Source of the DNA: Orientallactaga sibirica
Taxonomy: Eukaryota > Chordata > Mammalia > Rodentia > Dipodidae
Length of the DNA: 64,000 bases
Assembly (NCBI GenBank): GCA_036365145.1
Contig: JAEOAD010001365.1
Span: 5,377,501 to 5,441,500 of the forward strand
Direction: 5' to 3'
The notes beneath the pieces are model-generated. The model did no database searches. It was given only the letters and a program-made list of their open reading frames with translations, and was not told the DNA's origin. Of this stretch, positions 32,497 to 43,194 are shown in pieces (the first letter of the stretch is position 1; the number at the start of each line of letters is the position of its first letter). Made by a program: the position numbers and the translations under genes.

Positions 32497-32934
32497 GTAG
32501 AAGTTCAGATTACTGATTTGATTTCTTTGTTCTTTTTAATCCAGGTATTCGATACAGTAGTTCTTAAATGGAGGTAGTTTTGCTCTTACCCAAGAGACTT
32601 TTGGCAAAGTCTGGATATATCTTAATTACTCTAGTCAGTGGTACTAGTATAATGATAAAACAGACAGATAAATTGAAATTCCCTCATGCAGTTTTCATTA
32701 AATTGGAGACAGAAGCAATGGGCAAGTGGAGAATAAATAAAGTCAGATGACAAAACTCAATGTGGGCAAAAGAAATCGAAAGTGATGCCTATGGCCCGCT
32801 GAGGTGGCATGGCTAAGGATGGCTGCCCAAATGGAGCCATGTTTCAGTAGAGACCTGAGTGAAGGAGAGACCCCCTGGTCTTGTTTTGAGTGTCTTTTCT
32901 GATTCCGGTGCTCTGGTGACTCTGAGGTCTCTGC

Positions 32935-33078
32935 TCCCTGTGGGAGTGGAGATACAGGAACACGTGGCTATGCCTAGCTGTTTGTTAGGGATCCAAAGGT
33001 TGGAGCTCTGCTGGTCTCAGGCCTCCTTAGCCCCTCTGCACAGAAGTGCACTGAACTACTGAGCCATCTCTCCTGCCC
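32935..33078 (-). mobile_element. Partial B2-superfamily SINE (B4-like)
   Basis: Antisense fragment with the tRNA-like head at the right (CTACTGAGCCATCTCTCCTGCCC) preceded by ATGCCTAGCTGTTTGTTAGG. The CA-tailed 3' part is absent. Confidence 0.5.
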
Positions 33079-33089
33079 TCTATTTTGGA

Positions 33090-33498
33090 TTTTATTTTAA
33101 ATGTAATGAGAAGAGAATGAAGACTTTGAACAGGAGACAAAATGAGAATCACTGTAGTTTCTGTTTGGAAATTGAACGCAGGGCACGGTTGCATGAAGAT
33201 GAGACTAGCTGGGTGCTGGGGACGTCGCCCTGGTGAGAAGGCTGCAATTTGACTGAGAAGGATGAAAACAAAATTGGCTTCAGTTCCAGTGAAAGCTTGA
33301 AATATGGAGGAGTTGAGGTGTGTCAGGGCAAGGGTGGGCTCAAGGATGACGCCAGGGTTTTGTCTTAGCAAAATGGCGGTGCTGAGAGCGGAATCACCAA
33401 GGGAGGAAGGTTTGGGGGAGGAAATCAAGTTTATTTTTGGCTGTATGAACTTTGAGCAGTCTATTGCTCATCTAGGTGGGGTTATCAAGAGGCATTTG
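33090..33498 (+). mobile_element. Ancient mammalian-wide repeat, class not assigned
   Basis: Words CAAGGATGACGCCAGGGTTT, GGAAGGTTTGGGGGAGGAAA and TCTAGGTGGGGTTATCAAGAGGC follow the order of a long ancient mammalian repeat. It seems to resume after the DIP at about 33730 (CAGAGTTGGAGATGCAAATTTGG). Confidence 0.5.
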
Positions 33499-33499
33499 T

Positions 33500-33637
33500 G
33501 GGCTGGAGAGATGGCTTACCCGTTAAGCTGCTTTCCTGCAAAGGCTAATGACCTGAGTTCCATTCCCCAGTACCCATGTAAAGCCAGATGTACAAAGCCA
33601 TGCATCTGGAGTTTGTTTGCAGCAGCTGTAGGCCCTT

Positions 33638-33675
<38 letters not shown>

Positions 33676-33705
33676 AGCCTGAAAATAAAGAAAGAAAAAG
33701 GAAAA
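33500..33705 (+). mobile_element. DIP-type SINE
   Basis: Head GGGCTGGAGAGATGGCTTAC, body with the alternate subfamily words AGTACCCATGTAAAGCC and TTTGCAGCAGCTGTAGG, and a (CT)n tract at 33638-33673. It splits an ancient repeat. Confidence 0.93.
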
Positions 33706-33779
33706 ATTCGGAAAAGGGACAAAAAGAGAAAATTCAGAGTTGGAGATGCAAATTTGGCATTTCAACATAATAAAAATCT

Positions 33780-35200
33780 ACTAACATAATGTACTACCTT
33801 AAAGTACAGTAGAGAGAGAGATAAAACCAATTGTTTACTTTAATAGCTGTCTAAGACATATCTGCTATTAACCATATCTTAATAAAAATGATAAAATCAG
33901 GATAGATGGAAATGCCAGAGATATAGAACATGTTACTTAAACATACACATTCTTGTTTAAAAGGAAACATAAAAATGTTTACTATTATTGAATATTTGAC
34001 GGATGTATTATCCAATTGGTAAAGGAATAAAGGCAAGAAATAAAGTTGAGAAGATCCAAAATGCAGTGATGATCTAATTAACAAATTTAAATAATCCAAC
34101 AGGACCTATTAACAATTGTGATAATTAACTACATTAATATTGAAGTAAGATTTCATCAGAGTGGTCAGATACAAGATTAACAAAGAAAAGTCGAAAGCTT
34201 TCTTTATACCAGAAATAACCAAGTGGCCTGCACCTTATTTAAAACAACAAGTTTGTAAAATATTGTTTCTTACAGGAAATAAATTTTATGGTGAATAGAA
34301 TTAGGCTTTTATGGAAAATTTTAACATTTAATAAATTGGCTTGCATATAAAGGAGGATTATTTAATTAATGTTCATGACTGGAAAGATCTATTTTTAAAA
34401 TGTTGCTCCTCTCTAAAATTATCTAAAAATTTAAAGGAACCCCAATAAAAATTACAATAGGATTATTACGAAAATTGACACCTAGATTCTAAAATTCAGG
34501 TGGAAGGTAGCTATGCATGGACAGGCATGAAATATTGAAATAAGTGATCAAAGGAATATAGTGTCACTATCTAATATCAAATTTATGAAGTACTTACCAT
34601 TAAAGAAATGAGGTATTGCCTAAGAATATACAAATAGATGAAATAGCTTAGAAATTCCAAAAATAGATATGTGCATATATTGATGTTATCATCGCATACA
34701 TGGATGTGATGTTTGAAATTAGTGGAGATTGAAAGCAACACTCAGGATGAATGAATTTAAGCTATATAAAATGTCCACACACAGAAAGAAAATTTCAAGA
34801 ATTTCAGAGGGAATTATGGAATTTGTTAACTATTTAAAAATGAAAAAGATAAATCCATTTGACATTACTGAAACTTAAAAAAATGTGTAGTCAGGAATGA
34901 TATCAAGTTACAGACGACTGGAAAAAATATGTGCATCAAATTTGTGAAGATAACTCTCAAAAATGCATCAGAATGTTTATAAATCATTATAAAAGCTCAA
35001 ACAAAATAAAAGAAAATAATGATAAAGGATTTCTAAATAAGAGAGTTGACCAATTTGGAAAGTGAAGTAGACAGTATCTCCCATTTATTAGACTGGTTGA
35101 ATTTATCCCAGAGAAGCAATGTCAGTCATCAAGACAAGATGTGACCAAATATGTTTACTGAAATATTATTGGCAAGAACAAAGCCTACAGAGAGGAATAA
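33780..35200 (+). mobile_element. Old L1 ORF2 fragment
   Basis: Extended A-rich sense L1 text: AATAAAAATTACAATAGGATT, TAGATTCTAAAATTCAGGTGG, GAAATTCCAAAAATAGATATG, and a run through GAAAAAATATGTGCATCAAATTTG toward the ORF2 C-terminus. Heavy decay; no open frame remains. Confidence 0.7.
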
Positions 35201-35221
35201 TAAGCATAGAAAAATCATTAA

Positions 35222-35427
35222 TTTGGGCTGAGGAGATGGATCAGCAGTTAATGGTGCTTGTTTGTAAAGCCTGATAACCCTGGTTCGACTCCCCAGCACC
35301 CATGTAAAGCCAGACACACGAAGTGGCACATAAGTCTGGAGTCTGTTTGCAGTAGCAGGAGGCCCAGGCAGGCCCATACTTACTCTTACTCTCTCCCTCT
35401 ACATAAATAAATAAAATTTTTAAAGAA
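35222..35427 (+). mobile_element. DIP-type SINE
   Basis: Flanked by a 14-bp exact target duplication AGAAAAATCATTAA (35208-35221 and 35428-35441). Alternate-subfamily words are present (CAGCACCCATGTAAAGCC, TTTGCAGTAGCAGGAGG). Left part of the insertion site is L1 debris. Confidence 0.95.
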
Positions 35428-35689
35428 AGAAAAATCATTAAATAAATTCCAGTATGGAACATTATGCCAATTTTAGGTGTTGATAAAATTTTAGATTACT
35501 TTAACTGAAATATTAAACATGACAAATTTATGGCATAATAAAAACTTGACTTTTTTGTTAACTATCTTTACCTTTATTCGATGAAAATCACGTTTCAGGG
35601 TCTCAGAGGGAAGTGACAGCAAGCTCCAGCTGCGTCTCTGTGTACCCTTGGGTGAAAATAGGGGCAAAGGCATGAGCGTGGTGGCATTG

Positions 35690-36010
35690 TTGTGGCTTAA
35701 ATCTGAAATGACCCCATGGGTCTGTGTTTTGAGCTCTTGTTCCCAAGCAGGGGACCCTTTCTGGGAAGCTGCGGACCCTTTAGAAGGTGGGGTCTAGCTG
35801 GAGGAAGTAGGTCACTAGGGATGGATCTTTCAAGGGTCAACTTGGACCTTGTTTCGGCTGCTCTCTGCTTCCTGGTTTGCCTGATGCGCATAGTCTGTGC
35901 CTCCCTCTCCCATCCCCATGAACTCCACCATGCCTTCCTTCCCCACTGTTATGGATGGATGTAGCAAGCGTGTCCGTGCGATTGCATTTGCCATAGTGTA
36001 TTAATCAATT
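35690..36010 (+). mobile_element. MaLR-like LTR
   Basis: Diagnostic words: GGACCCTTTAGAAGGTGGGG, AGCTGGAGGAAGTAGGTCACTAGG, TCTGCTTCCTGG and CACCATGCCTTCCTTCCCCA. Solo, eroded, without internal region. Confidence 0.6.
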
Positions 36011-36027
36011 CAGAGTGTGTCTTTCTC

Positions 36028-36145
36028 TGAACTATAAGCCTTCGGAGGGCAGAGGCTGTGTCTCATTCAGTTATGAGCTCCTTGCAACACTGCCTACGTG
36101 GTGCCTGCACAGTCACAGTAGACGCACAATAGGGAGGAATCTAAG
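36028..36145 (+). mobile_element. L2 3' end fragment
   Basis: Matches the characteristic L2 tail layout: ACTATAAGCCTTCGGAGGGCAGAGGCTGTGTCTCATTCA, CTCCTTGCAACACTGCC, then a GTGCCTGCACAG and CACAATAGGGAGGAAT end. Confidence 0.65.
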
Positions 36146-36159
36146 GATTGCCTTTTGCG

Positions 36160-36470
36160 TCTCTGCTCTGGCTCATGGCGTTACTTAGGAAATCAAATTT
36201 CCCGAGTGCAAGTGTGACACGAGATTGAACTTTTTAAACACCCCATCATCAGGAAACGGAGCACTTCATATTAGCATACACATTTAATAAATGACAAATA
36301 CCATCAAAGACAACATATTACATGTGCGATGTAGCATGTGCGAAGCTGAAATGATTTTCCTGAGCACTGGGCTCTAATCAAGTCCTCTAATGTTGCATTA
36401 ACATGGCTCCCTCAGCTTAATAGAGCCTTGATACTGTTCAGACATTGAAGAAATTAAATAGACTCAGCCA
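36160..36470. promoter_or_regulatory. Candidate conserved regulatory element
   Basis: Repeat-free AT-rich block with a duplicated 9-mer CATGTGCGA at 36321-36329 and 36335-36343 (14-bp period). It also has TTTAATAAATGACAAATACC (HOX/PBX-like words), and TAATCAAG, TAATGTTGCATTAAC and CTTAATAG cores. The appearance fits a developmental enhancer; conservation was not tested. Confidence 0.35.
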
Positions 36471-36474
36471 TATC

Positions 36475-37415
36475 CTATCCCAGAAAGCATATAGCTAACT
36501 TCTCCCAGAAACTCAAGGACATCTTCCAAAAATGATATGAATTCCTGGGGGAAAAAAAAAATAAAGAAGAGTTCCTTGAACGGGAAATAGGCCTTGTTTC
36601 CTCATGCAATATCAATGTCCCGATTTCTAAGTAAATCCGTGTTCCTAATTCATCTCTAAAAAACATGGCTATCAAGTCTTTGGCGTTTTGTTTGGGTATT
36701 TCTTTCTTTGCTAATGTTGGCGGAAAGAAAAAATAACACTCACAGGGGGTGTGGGGGGAGTCTTGTGTGGACGATGTGTTTAGTTCGAAGTGCATAGAAA
36801 AATGACACATTTACTGAGTCCCTCTGACCAGCCCCAGGCACTGTGAGATTAGTTTTAGATTCATGGACTGTGGTCAGACATTGACCACGAGCTTGGCCCT
36901 CTACACACTCAGGAAAATGTCCTTTCCCCCAGGCAGCTTTTTTTGTCCTCTCTTCGTTATTCCACCAGCATTAGATGAAGAAAACAACTTTAGACCAATA
37001 CAACCCACTGTTGATTTTCCTGCTTGTACAGGACAGGAAGCTGCCACCATGGGTCTCTGCAGTCAGGGAAACTCTTACTCTTCAAAAGATTGGGTGGGGG
37101 GGATAGGTGTGCAGGTGATAGAAATAGGCCCATGGGATTTCAAACTGTGCTCTACTTTTAAAATATTTACTCCAGTCGTGTCATCTCCCATTGTGGACAC
37201 CCATCGAGGGTGGTTGGACTGGGTTGGTTCTCACTCAGGACTGGCATCTGTGATCATGGGAGACTTCTCAGCCTCAGTTCAGATTCTCTTTGACTTTCCA
37301 CTAGCAACCAGCAATGCCTGCATCTTGGAATGAGAGCATCCACCTCTTTCATGATTTCACGAGCCAGTAAGACTCGGTGTCTGTGTGCCATTTGTAATGT
37401 AAAAATAAGAAACTC
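36475..37415. other. Unique sequence, including a 156-codon frame
   Basis: A plus-strand frame is open at 36863-37333 without recognisable domain. A short MIR/L3-like word (ACATTTACTGAGTCCC...CCAGGCACTGTG) occurs at 36806-36846. The rest is unassigned. Confidence 0.45.
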
Positions 37416-37650
37416 GTGGGTAGGAGAGATGGCTTAATGGCTAAGGTGGTTGCCTGTAAAACCAAAGGACCCAGGTTCGATTCCCCAGGACCAATGTAAA
37501 GCCAGCTGCACAAGGTGGCACATGCTTCTGGAGTTCCTTTGCAGTGGCTAGAGGCCCTGGTGCACCCATTCTCTTTTTTGTCTCTTTCTCTCCTCTCCCT
37601 CTCTCTCTTTCAAATAAAATATAAAAAATTAAAATATATTTAAATAAAAT
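37416..37650 (+). mobile_element. DIP-type SINE, first of a tandem pair
   Basis: Body with the common subfamily words CCAAAGGACCCAGGTTCG and TTTGCAGTGGCTAGAGG. Tail AAATAAAATATAAAAAATT. Confidence 0.93.
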
Positions 37651-37661
37651 AAGACATTCAA

Positions 37662-37890
37662 GGCTGGTGAGATAGCTCAGCAGTTAAAGGCACTTACTTG
37701 CAAAGCCTAATGACCTGGGTTCAATTCCTCAGTACCCATGTAAAAATCAAATGCACAAAGTGGCACATTCATCTGGTGTTCATTTGCAGCAGTTAGAGGC
37801 CCTGGTGCGCCATTTCTCTCTCTCTCTCTGTCTCTCTCTCTCTCTGTCTCTATTTCTCTCTCTCGCCATATAAATAAATAAAAAATAAGA
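37662..37890 (+). mobile_element. DIP-type SINE, second of a tandem pair
   Basis: Follows the previous DIP by about 12 bp but carries the alternate subfamily words (CTAATGACCTGGGTTC, AGTACCCATGTAAA, TTTGCAGCAGTTAGAGG). It is therefore an independent insertion, not a duplication of its neighbour. Confidence 0.93.
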
Positions 37891-38037
37891 AATTCATAAA
37901 GCACATGGTTAATTTCATTCATATGTAGCTTCCTGATTGATGCAGTAATAATTAAATACTCAGTTTGTCTTGCACACTGCCACGTTTTTCTAATGTTTCC
38001 CTGACTTTGACATCATTTTAAAAAAATGCTACTACCA

Positions 38038-38148
38038 CAAAAAGACCCTGCCTCAAGCAAGATGGAAGGTGAAGATTGACATTCAAAATTGTCCTTAACC
38101 TCTACACACATGATATGGCACACACACACACACTCAAAATTAAATAAG
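38038..38148 (+). mobile_element. 3' half of the CA-tailed B2-superfamily SINE
   Basis: Contains GACCCTGCCTCAAGCAAGATGG, GATTGACATTCAAAATTGTCC, CTAACCTCTACACACATGATATGG and a short CA run. The head is absent. Confidence 0.7.
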
Positions 38149-38356
38149 TAAAGAAGGTTGCTACCACTGATGTAATTCCACACACATTAAAAATCTTAAA
38201 ATACAAAAAAAAAAAATGCTACTAGCTTGCTTTATGCTTGAAACTGAAAGGAGATAGAAGAACAGAGCAGGTGATAGATAAGCCATATTCTCAGAGTGGA
38301 CAGACAAGGCAGGAGAGAGAAGGCTAGCTGTCTAGTCATTTTCAAAGTTACGTATT

Positions 38357-38541
38357 TGGGCTGGAGAGATGGCTTAGCAGTTAAGGTGCTTGCCTGCAAA
38401 GCCTAAGGATCCAGGTTCAATTCTCCAGGTCCTACGTAAGCCAGATGCCCAAGGTAGCGCACGAGTCTTGAGTTCATTTGCAGTGGCTGGAGGTCTTGCT
38501 CTCTCTGTTTCTATCTCTAATAAATAAAAATAAATAATTAA
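38357..38541 (+). mobile_element. DIP-type SINE
   Basis: Common subfamily copy. The 'CCCTGGTGTGCCCATT' stretch before the CT tract is deleted (GGAGGTCTTGCTCTCTC). Confidence 0.92.
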
Positions 38542-38544
38542 AAC

Positions 38545-38815
38545 AGTATATTTTTCTTTGAGTCAGTATCTTGTTTGGTTGCCCAGGCTGTCCTTGAACT
38601 TGGAGTCCTTCTCCATCGGCCTCTCAAGTATTGAAATAATACCTGGGACATCATTTTAATAAAATAAATTCTGTCCTTTTGAAACAGTGTCTTACTAAGT
38701 GTCCAGGGCTGGCCTTGACCTCAGTTTATAACCCAAGCCTTCCTCAAACTTGTGTTCCTCCTACCTTAGCCTTCCAGCTATGTGGGATGACAGGTGTTCA
38801 TCTCCGGGCCTGTCT
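38545..38815 (-). mobile_element. Two adjacent old B1-like SINEs
   Basis: Two antisense B1-like units lie side by side (about 38545-38655 and 38668-38815). Each has a GCCCAGGCTGTCCTTGAAC- or CCAGGGCTGGCCTTGACC-like word and a CTTGGAGTCC/CTACCTTAGCC middle. They are highly diverged. Confidence 0.6.
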
Positions 38816-38924
38816 TTCTGGTCCCATTTCTTTACCTCCCATTCACACTGCCTTCTACCTACACCACTTTAGCAACAAGGATATTTGCTCTTCAGATCAA
38901 TGGCTCTTACATTTCTACTAGCCC

Positions 38925-39275
38925 TTTTGTGGCACTATAATAGAACGCTCTACTTATGAAGAGAGAGATTTACCTAGTTCACAGTTCTAGAGGCTGAAGG
39001 TCCAAATGGCATGCCATGGCATGGGCTCAGACATGGTCCCTGTGCCATACAGCAGAGTGTGGCTTTTGGAGGGTAACGTTTTGAAGCAGGAAGCCTGACA
39101 GAGCAGAGTCATGATCAGGTTTTGATGACCACACCCCTGGGGATAAGCAACCTGGGTTCCTGCAAATTCCTTAACCCTTTCTGAGGACTTGACTACAGTG
39201 CCTCTCATAAGGGCCTCCAAGCCAGCTCCATCTTGTAAGGGTCCTGCTGCCTTGGTAACCAAGTTTCCAGGAAAT
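38925..39275 (+). mobile_element. MST/MLT1-like MaLR LTR fragment
   Basis: Landmarks: TAGTTCACAGTTCTAGAGGCTGAAGGTCCAAA, GACTACAGTGCCTCTCATAAGGGC. This resembles mammalian MaLR LTR text. Confidence 0.5.
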
Positions 39276-39514
39276 GGACTTGGAAGAGATGCATCATACC
39301 CACAATTCTTTACTTCCTGGCTTCTTCGTGGCTCTGATAATACCCATCTCACCATTGGAATCTATTCTTCTCTTAGATTCTAGAAGTCACTCCCTCCTCC
39401 CTCTCTTTCTACCACTCCAGCATCTCCTTTTCAGACTCCAGTCTTCCATTCAATGAGAGTGAACCAAAGCATGACCATTTCCCTTCTCAGTTTTCATGAG
39501 CAGTTTTAATATTT

Positions 39515-39808
39515 TTACCATTTTTTAAAATTTAAATTTATTATTATTATTTTAATAGATACATATGAATTATAACTATGGTATACAAATTATAACTATA
39601 GTGTACAACTTAGGGCTTTGAAGTATTCTCATATTATGGAAATGCTAACTTAGGCTAATTAGCATTCATTTCTTCACACGGTTCCATTTTGGTGATGAGA
39701 ACACTTACAATCTGCTCTGGTGGTGGTTTGCAAGTGTACAATACATTATTATCAGCTACAGCCACCATGGACCATGTGGAAAAAATTTTCCTATCATTTC
39801 TGTTTCTA
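39515..39808 (-). mobile_element. Old L1 3' end, antisense
   Basis: Words ATAACTATAGTGTACAAC, GGCTAATTAGCATTCATTTC, GGTGATGAGAACACTTAC and AGTGTACAATACATTATTATCAGCTACAG match in order the antisense 3' UTR region of old mammalian L1. Confidence 0.7.
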
Positions 39809-39826
39809 CAACTTTCATGTTTTAAT

Positions 39827-40059
39827 ATTTTATTTATTTATTTGCAAGCTGAGAGAGAGAGTGTGTGTATGTGAGAGAGAGAGAGAGAGAGAAAATGAGA
39901 TAGAGGGAATTGCATGACAGGACATCTTGCCACTGAAAAAGAACTCCAGATGCATGTGCCACTTTAAGCATCTGGATTATGTGGGTACTGGGGAATTGAA
40001 CCCAGGCCATAGGGCTTTGTAAGCAAGTGCTTTTAAGCACTGAGTCATCTCTGTAGCCA
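39827..40059 (-). mobile_element. DIP-type SINE
   Basis: Minus-strand copy with an 18-bp target duplication differing at two sites: CAACTTTCATGTTTTAAT (39809-39826) and CAATTTTCATATTTTAAT (40060-40077). Inserted in antisense L1. Confidence 0.93.
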
Positions 40060-40235
40060 CAATTTTCATATTTTAATCTGCAACAGATTTTTCCATGGAG
40101 CACTGGACCCACAGCTCTGGATAGCTCCTATCTTTATGTAAATAGCTCAATAGCATCAGAAACACAGTGAAATAAAAACTAATCCACAACCTTTCTTTTT
40201 AAAAAAATAAACTTCTTTTCTTTTGTTTAAAAACA

Positions 40236-40296
40236 ATTATATTTATTTATTTGCAAGCAGAGAGAGAAAGAGAGCAAGAGAGAGAGAGAGCGAGAG

Positions 40297-40342
<46 letters not shown>

Positions 40343-40456
40343 AGGGCCTCCTGCCACTGTAAACAGAACTCCGTATTGTGCATCTGGGGATTGAAACCAG
40401 GCTGCCAGCTTTTGTACGTATGTGCCTTTAACCATTGAGCCATCTCCCCACTCCCC
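40236..40456 (-). mobile_element. DIP-type SINE with expanded GA tract
   Basis: GA/GC-interrupted tract at 40260-40335 followed by a shortened body lacking most of the segment between the two GTGCATCTGG words. The tract generates spurious arginine/glutamate-rich frames. Confidence 0.9.
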
Positions 40457-40511
40457 GTGATCTTTCTTGTTAGATCTAATCCTGATTTCTAGTTTCATGT
40501 TTTCAATAACA

Positions 40512-40815
40512 GTATCCTGTGTTAGTCAGGGTTCCCATAAAGGAGATCCTGCTTTTAAAAAAACAAAACAAGAAGAGAGTAATAGATATTGTACTCAACG
40601 CAGGCTTTCTCCTGCTTCTGCTTTTTGTCTCATCCAGATACCCTGCCTAGGAGAGTGCCTCCCGCCTTTGGACAGGTCTTCCCCTCTTAGTTTGATGACC
40701 TTCGTGCTAATTGCTCCGCATGTGCCCTCAGAAGCACATGTAGAGGTTCACTTTATGAATCGCCTAGGTGCTTCACAATCTAATAAAGCTGACCATCCAG
40801 AGTGACCATTGCACA
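40512..40815 (+). mobile_element. LTR-like rodent repeat, copy a
   Basis: Starts TGTGTTAGTCAGGGTTCCC. Its 3' part has GCACATGTAGAGGTTCA...GCCTAGGTGCTTCACAATCTAATAAAGCTGACCATCC. The 3' layout is shared with 42040-42206 and 44190-44437, so all three likely belong to one MaLR-like group. Confidence 0.5.
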
Positions 40816-41244
40816 AGAAAGAAAGAGCCGTGAGGGTCTCCTTGACCCCAAGATCTCCACATCCAAACTATCGCCAAGCCTCAAGGACGTTTCCGTCTAC
40901 ATTGGATCTGCGCTGCTCTTTTCTTGTCTCAAACAATCCCCCCCCCCCCCGCCCCAGTCCAACTTACCATCTATTTCACCAGAACTCTGCAGTCACTATC
41001 AGCTGGCCTGGTCTTACACCACGTGATGCCTCCACCATTTTTATGAATAGAAAATCGGATTGGGATAGAATAACATTACTTCCTGCTACCCGTTGGCCTT
41101 TGCTGATTTAGCCAATCAGACATTTTATAGTCAATGTCTTAGGAAAAGAATGACACAGCCAAGTGTAGAGAGAGGGGAAAATGCTACTTGTTGAGAATGC
41201 AAAGATAGGTGAGGTGGGGGAGAGAGTAAGAATGAGGAGAGAAA

Positions 41245-41403
41245 GCCGGGCGTGGTGGCGCATGCCTTTAATCCCAGCACTCGGGAGGCAGAGGTAGGAG
41301 GATCACCATGAGTTCAAGGCCACCCTGAGACTACATAGCGAATTCCAGGTCAGCCTGGGCTAGAGCGAGACTCTACCTCGAAAAACCAAAAAAAAAAAAA
41401 AAA
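41245..41403 (+). mobile_element. Young B1 SINE
   Basis: Starts GCCGGGCGTGGTGGCGCATG, keeps CpGs and a pure A18 tail. Target duplication AAGAATGAGGAGAGA (41228-41242) and AAGAATGAGAGAGAGA (from 41404). Probably the least diverged B1 in the window. Confidence 0.96.
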
Positions 41404-41407
41404 AAGA

Positions 41408-41431
41408 ATGAGAGAGAGAGAGAGAGAGAGA
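41408..41431. repeat. (GA)n run
   Basis: Short GA repeat directly after the B1 tail and target duplication. Confidence 0.9.
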
Positions 41432-41734
41432 TTGAATTGTGTACATGGAGGAACATTAGAACAAAAGAATCATTGCTTACATCCAAAACTGGAATAAAAT
41501 CTCAAGACAAAGAAACTGTGCAGAGACAAAAGGTATGTGACAAGAGACAGAAAAGTGGTTGGGGCAAAGCACAAAGATGTTACACCACAAGGGCCCAAGG
41601 ATCCTGTGGACAGAGAGCAGAGGCAGCCAGCTGCCACAATGGACTGCTGGGAGAACCCAGCAGCTCATGTGATGGTGCCAGAGACAGAGCAAAGCAAACG
41701 TGGATGCCTGATTGACTTTTTTATCGGTTAAAAG

Positions 41735-41955
41735 GTATATATTTTATTTATTTATTTAACACTCACAGAGGGACAGAGGGAGAGAGATAGAGAAAGATAG
41801 AGGGAGAATGGGTATACCAGGGCCTCTAGTCACTGCAAATGAACTCCAGACACATGCCATTTTGTGCATCTGGCCTGACGTGGGTTCTGGGGAATCGAAC
41901 CTGGGTCCTTAGGCTTTCAAGGCAAGCAGCTTAACTGTTAAGCCATTTCTCCACA
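41735..41955 (-). mobile_element. DIP-type SINE
   Basis: Minus-strand copy with TTTATTTATTTAACACTCACAG at the left, GACGTGGGTTCTGGGGAATCGAACCTGGG in the body, and the head at the right ending AAGCCATTTCTCC. Confidence 0.92.
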
Positions 41956-42039
41956 AAGACAAGTGGTTTTCAGCCTCTCGAGATTGAGCAATAACAGGTC
42001 TGTGACTTTTCTCTTTTTTTCTTTTTCCTGGGCTCCCAG

Positions 42040-42206
42040 CCATGGCATAGTGCTGCCCATTTCATTTCCAGTGCGCACCTTCCCCTCAGCTAACCCTCTC
42101 TGGGAGCCTCACGGAAGACGTACCCAGAGGCGCATCTCACGAATCTCCTAGAACGGTGATTCTAAACCTGTCAGGTTGGCAATGAAAACTGACCAGCCCG
42201 CTCTCC
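42040..42206 (+). mobile_element. LTR-like rodent repeat, copy b (3' part)
   Basis: Shares with copies a and c the CCTCAGCTAACC, CCCAGAGGCGCATCTC, GTGATTCTAAACCTGTCAGG and TTGGCAATGAAAACTGACC layout. Confidence 0.5.
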
Positions 42207-43190
42207 AGCAGGACTTCTTGGAGACTCTGAGGACTTGGCTGTACTGTGCAGGTTGGGGGAAGAGTCAATGGGCTGGGAGAGTAGACATACTTTGCAGACT
42301 ACAAGTCACGAACTGGGTGGGCCATGCCCAGAAGCTGAGGAGAGATCTAGACGTGACTAGATCTGGGGAAGTCACTGCCAGCCCCTCTCCTCGAACCACC
42401 TCTTCTGTTCTCCTTGTCAATGAAATCTGTTGTCCAGGGACCTCAGAAATTGCGTCTTCGAACTCACTCTCCAGGTTGTCTCTTGCAGGCCACTGTTGGT
42501 TAATGGCTTTGCGCTGGTATTTGGTTTCAGCGGTGCGCCCAGCAAGCTGCTGTTGAGTGCTCCATGCCATGTGACGTTTTTATTGGATCATATTGTTTAT
42601 GACCTTGTCTATGACAGGAACTAGTGGCACTTACTACCCTGTGATTTTTCCAGCAGTGAAAATAATAGAGGAATTTCATACAGGTAAAATAATTAGTGGT
42701 TTAGACTAAAAAGGGGGAAAGAAAAATGAAAAAAAAAATTACAGTTTGTCACATAATGTATTAGTCTTCTTTTTTTTCTTTTCTTTTTGGTATAAGTGTC
42801 AGTGTCTGGGGTTACAAGACAGGTTACATGGGGTTTGATTCTTTTAACAGTGAATAGCTTTGTCCTAGGTGGCTCTGGGGCAAGGTATGGTGTCTGGAGA
42901 CCCAGGGATGGCATGACTGCCTATGAGTGGAGTGTTTCTAACACATCTTGACACACTTGGTTTGTCTTTTTTCAACTGCCTCCCTTCGTGAGCTGCCTGA
43001 GCCCCAGTGTGCAGGACTGATCCACACACAACAGATCCTTCTTATCCACACACAGCATTGTGTGTCCCTGATCGGAAACGTTCCCTAACGTGCTCACGTT
43101 TCTGAACACTTAGAAGTGATGTCCTGTTCTGGGATTTGGAGGAGACTCAGGAGTTGGGGCGCGGCCAGCAGAGGTGAATCTCTGGGAGTG
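42207..43190. other. Unique sequence
   Basis: Overlapping frames on both strands at 42176-42570 have no motif. No repeat was recognised apart from short A- and T-rich runs. Confidence 0.45.
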
Positions 43191-43194
43191 AACG

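Larger units (their letters stand above)
29755..32560 (-). mobile_element. Old L1 ORF2, antisense, with nested SINEs
   Basis: Antisense L1 text continues in L1 order. GGTTTTGGTGTATGGATAAT...GGCCTCACAAAATGA lies at 29838-29875. AGGTTATTTAGAGGAG...TTTAATTTTCC lies around 31421-31455. TGATTAATGTCCTGTCTGC and TTCCAGCTATAATTTTTTATCC lie around 31807-31880. It is split by four SINEs (about 29966, 30790, 31480 and 32002). Confidence 0.75.

Noticed and set aside
36863..37333. 156-codon open frame
   Set aside because: No recognisable motif, and no support from neighbouring sequence. Would need conservation evidence.
37416..37890. Tandem duplication of a DIP
   Set aside because: The two copies carry different subfamily words and separate tails, so they are independent insertions.
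40247..40498. Serine/leucine- or arginine/glutamate-rich open frames
   Set aside because: They are translations of the GA/CT tract of a DIP element. The same applies at 33516-33789, 37707-37922, 26016-26243 and 58068-58271.
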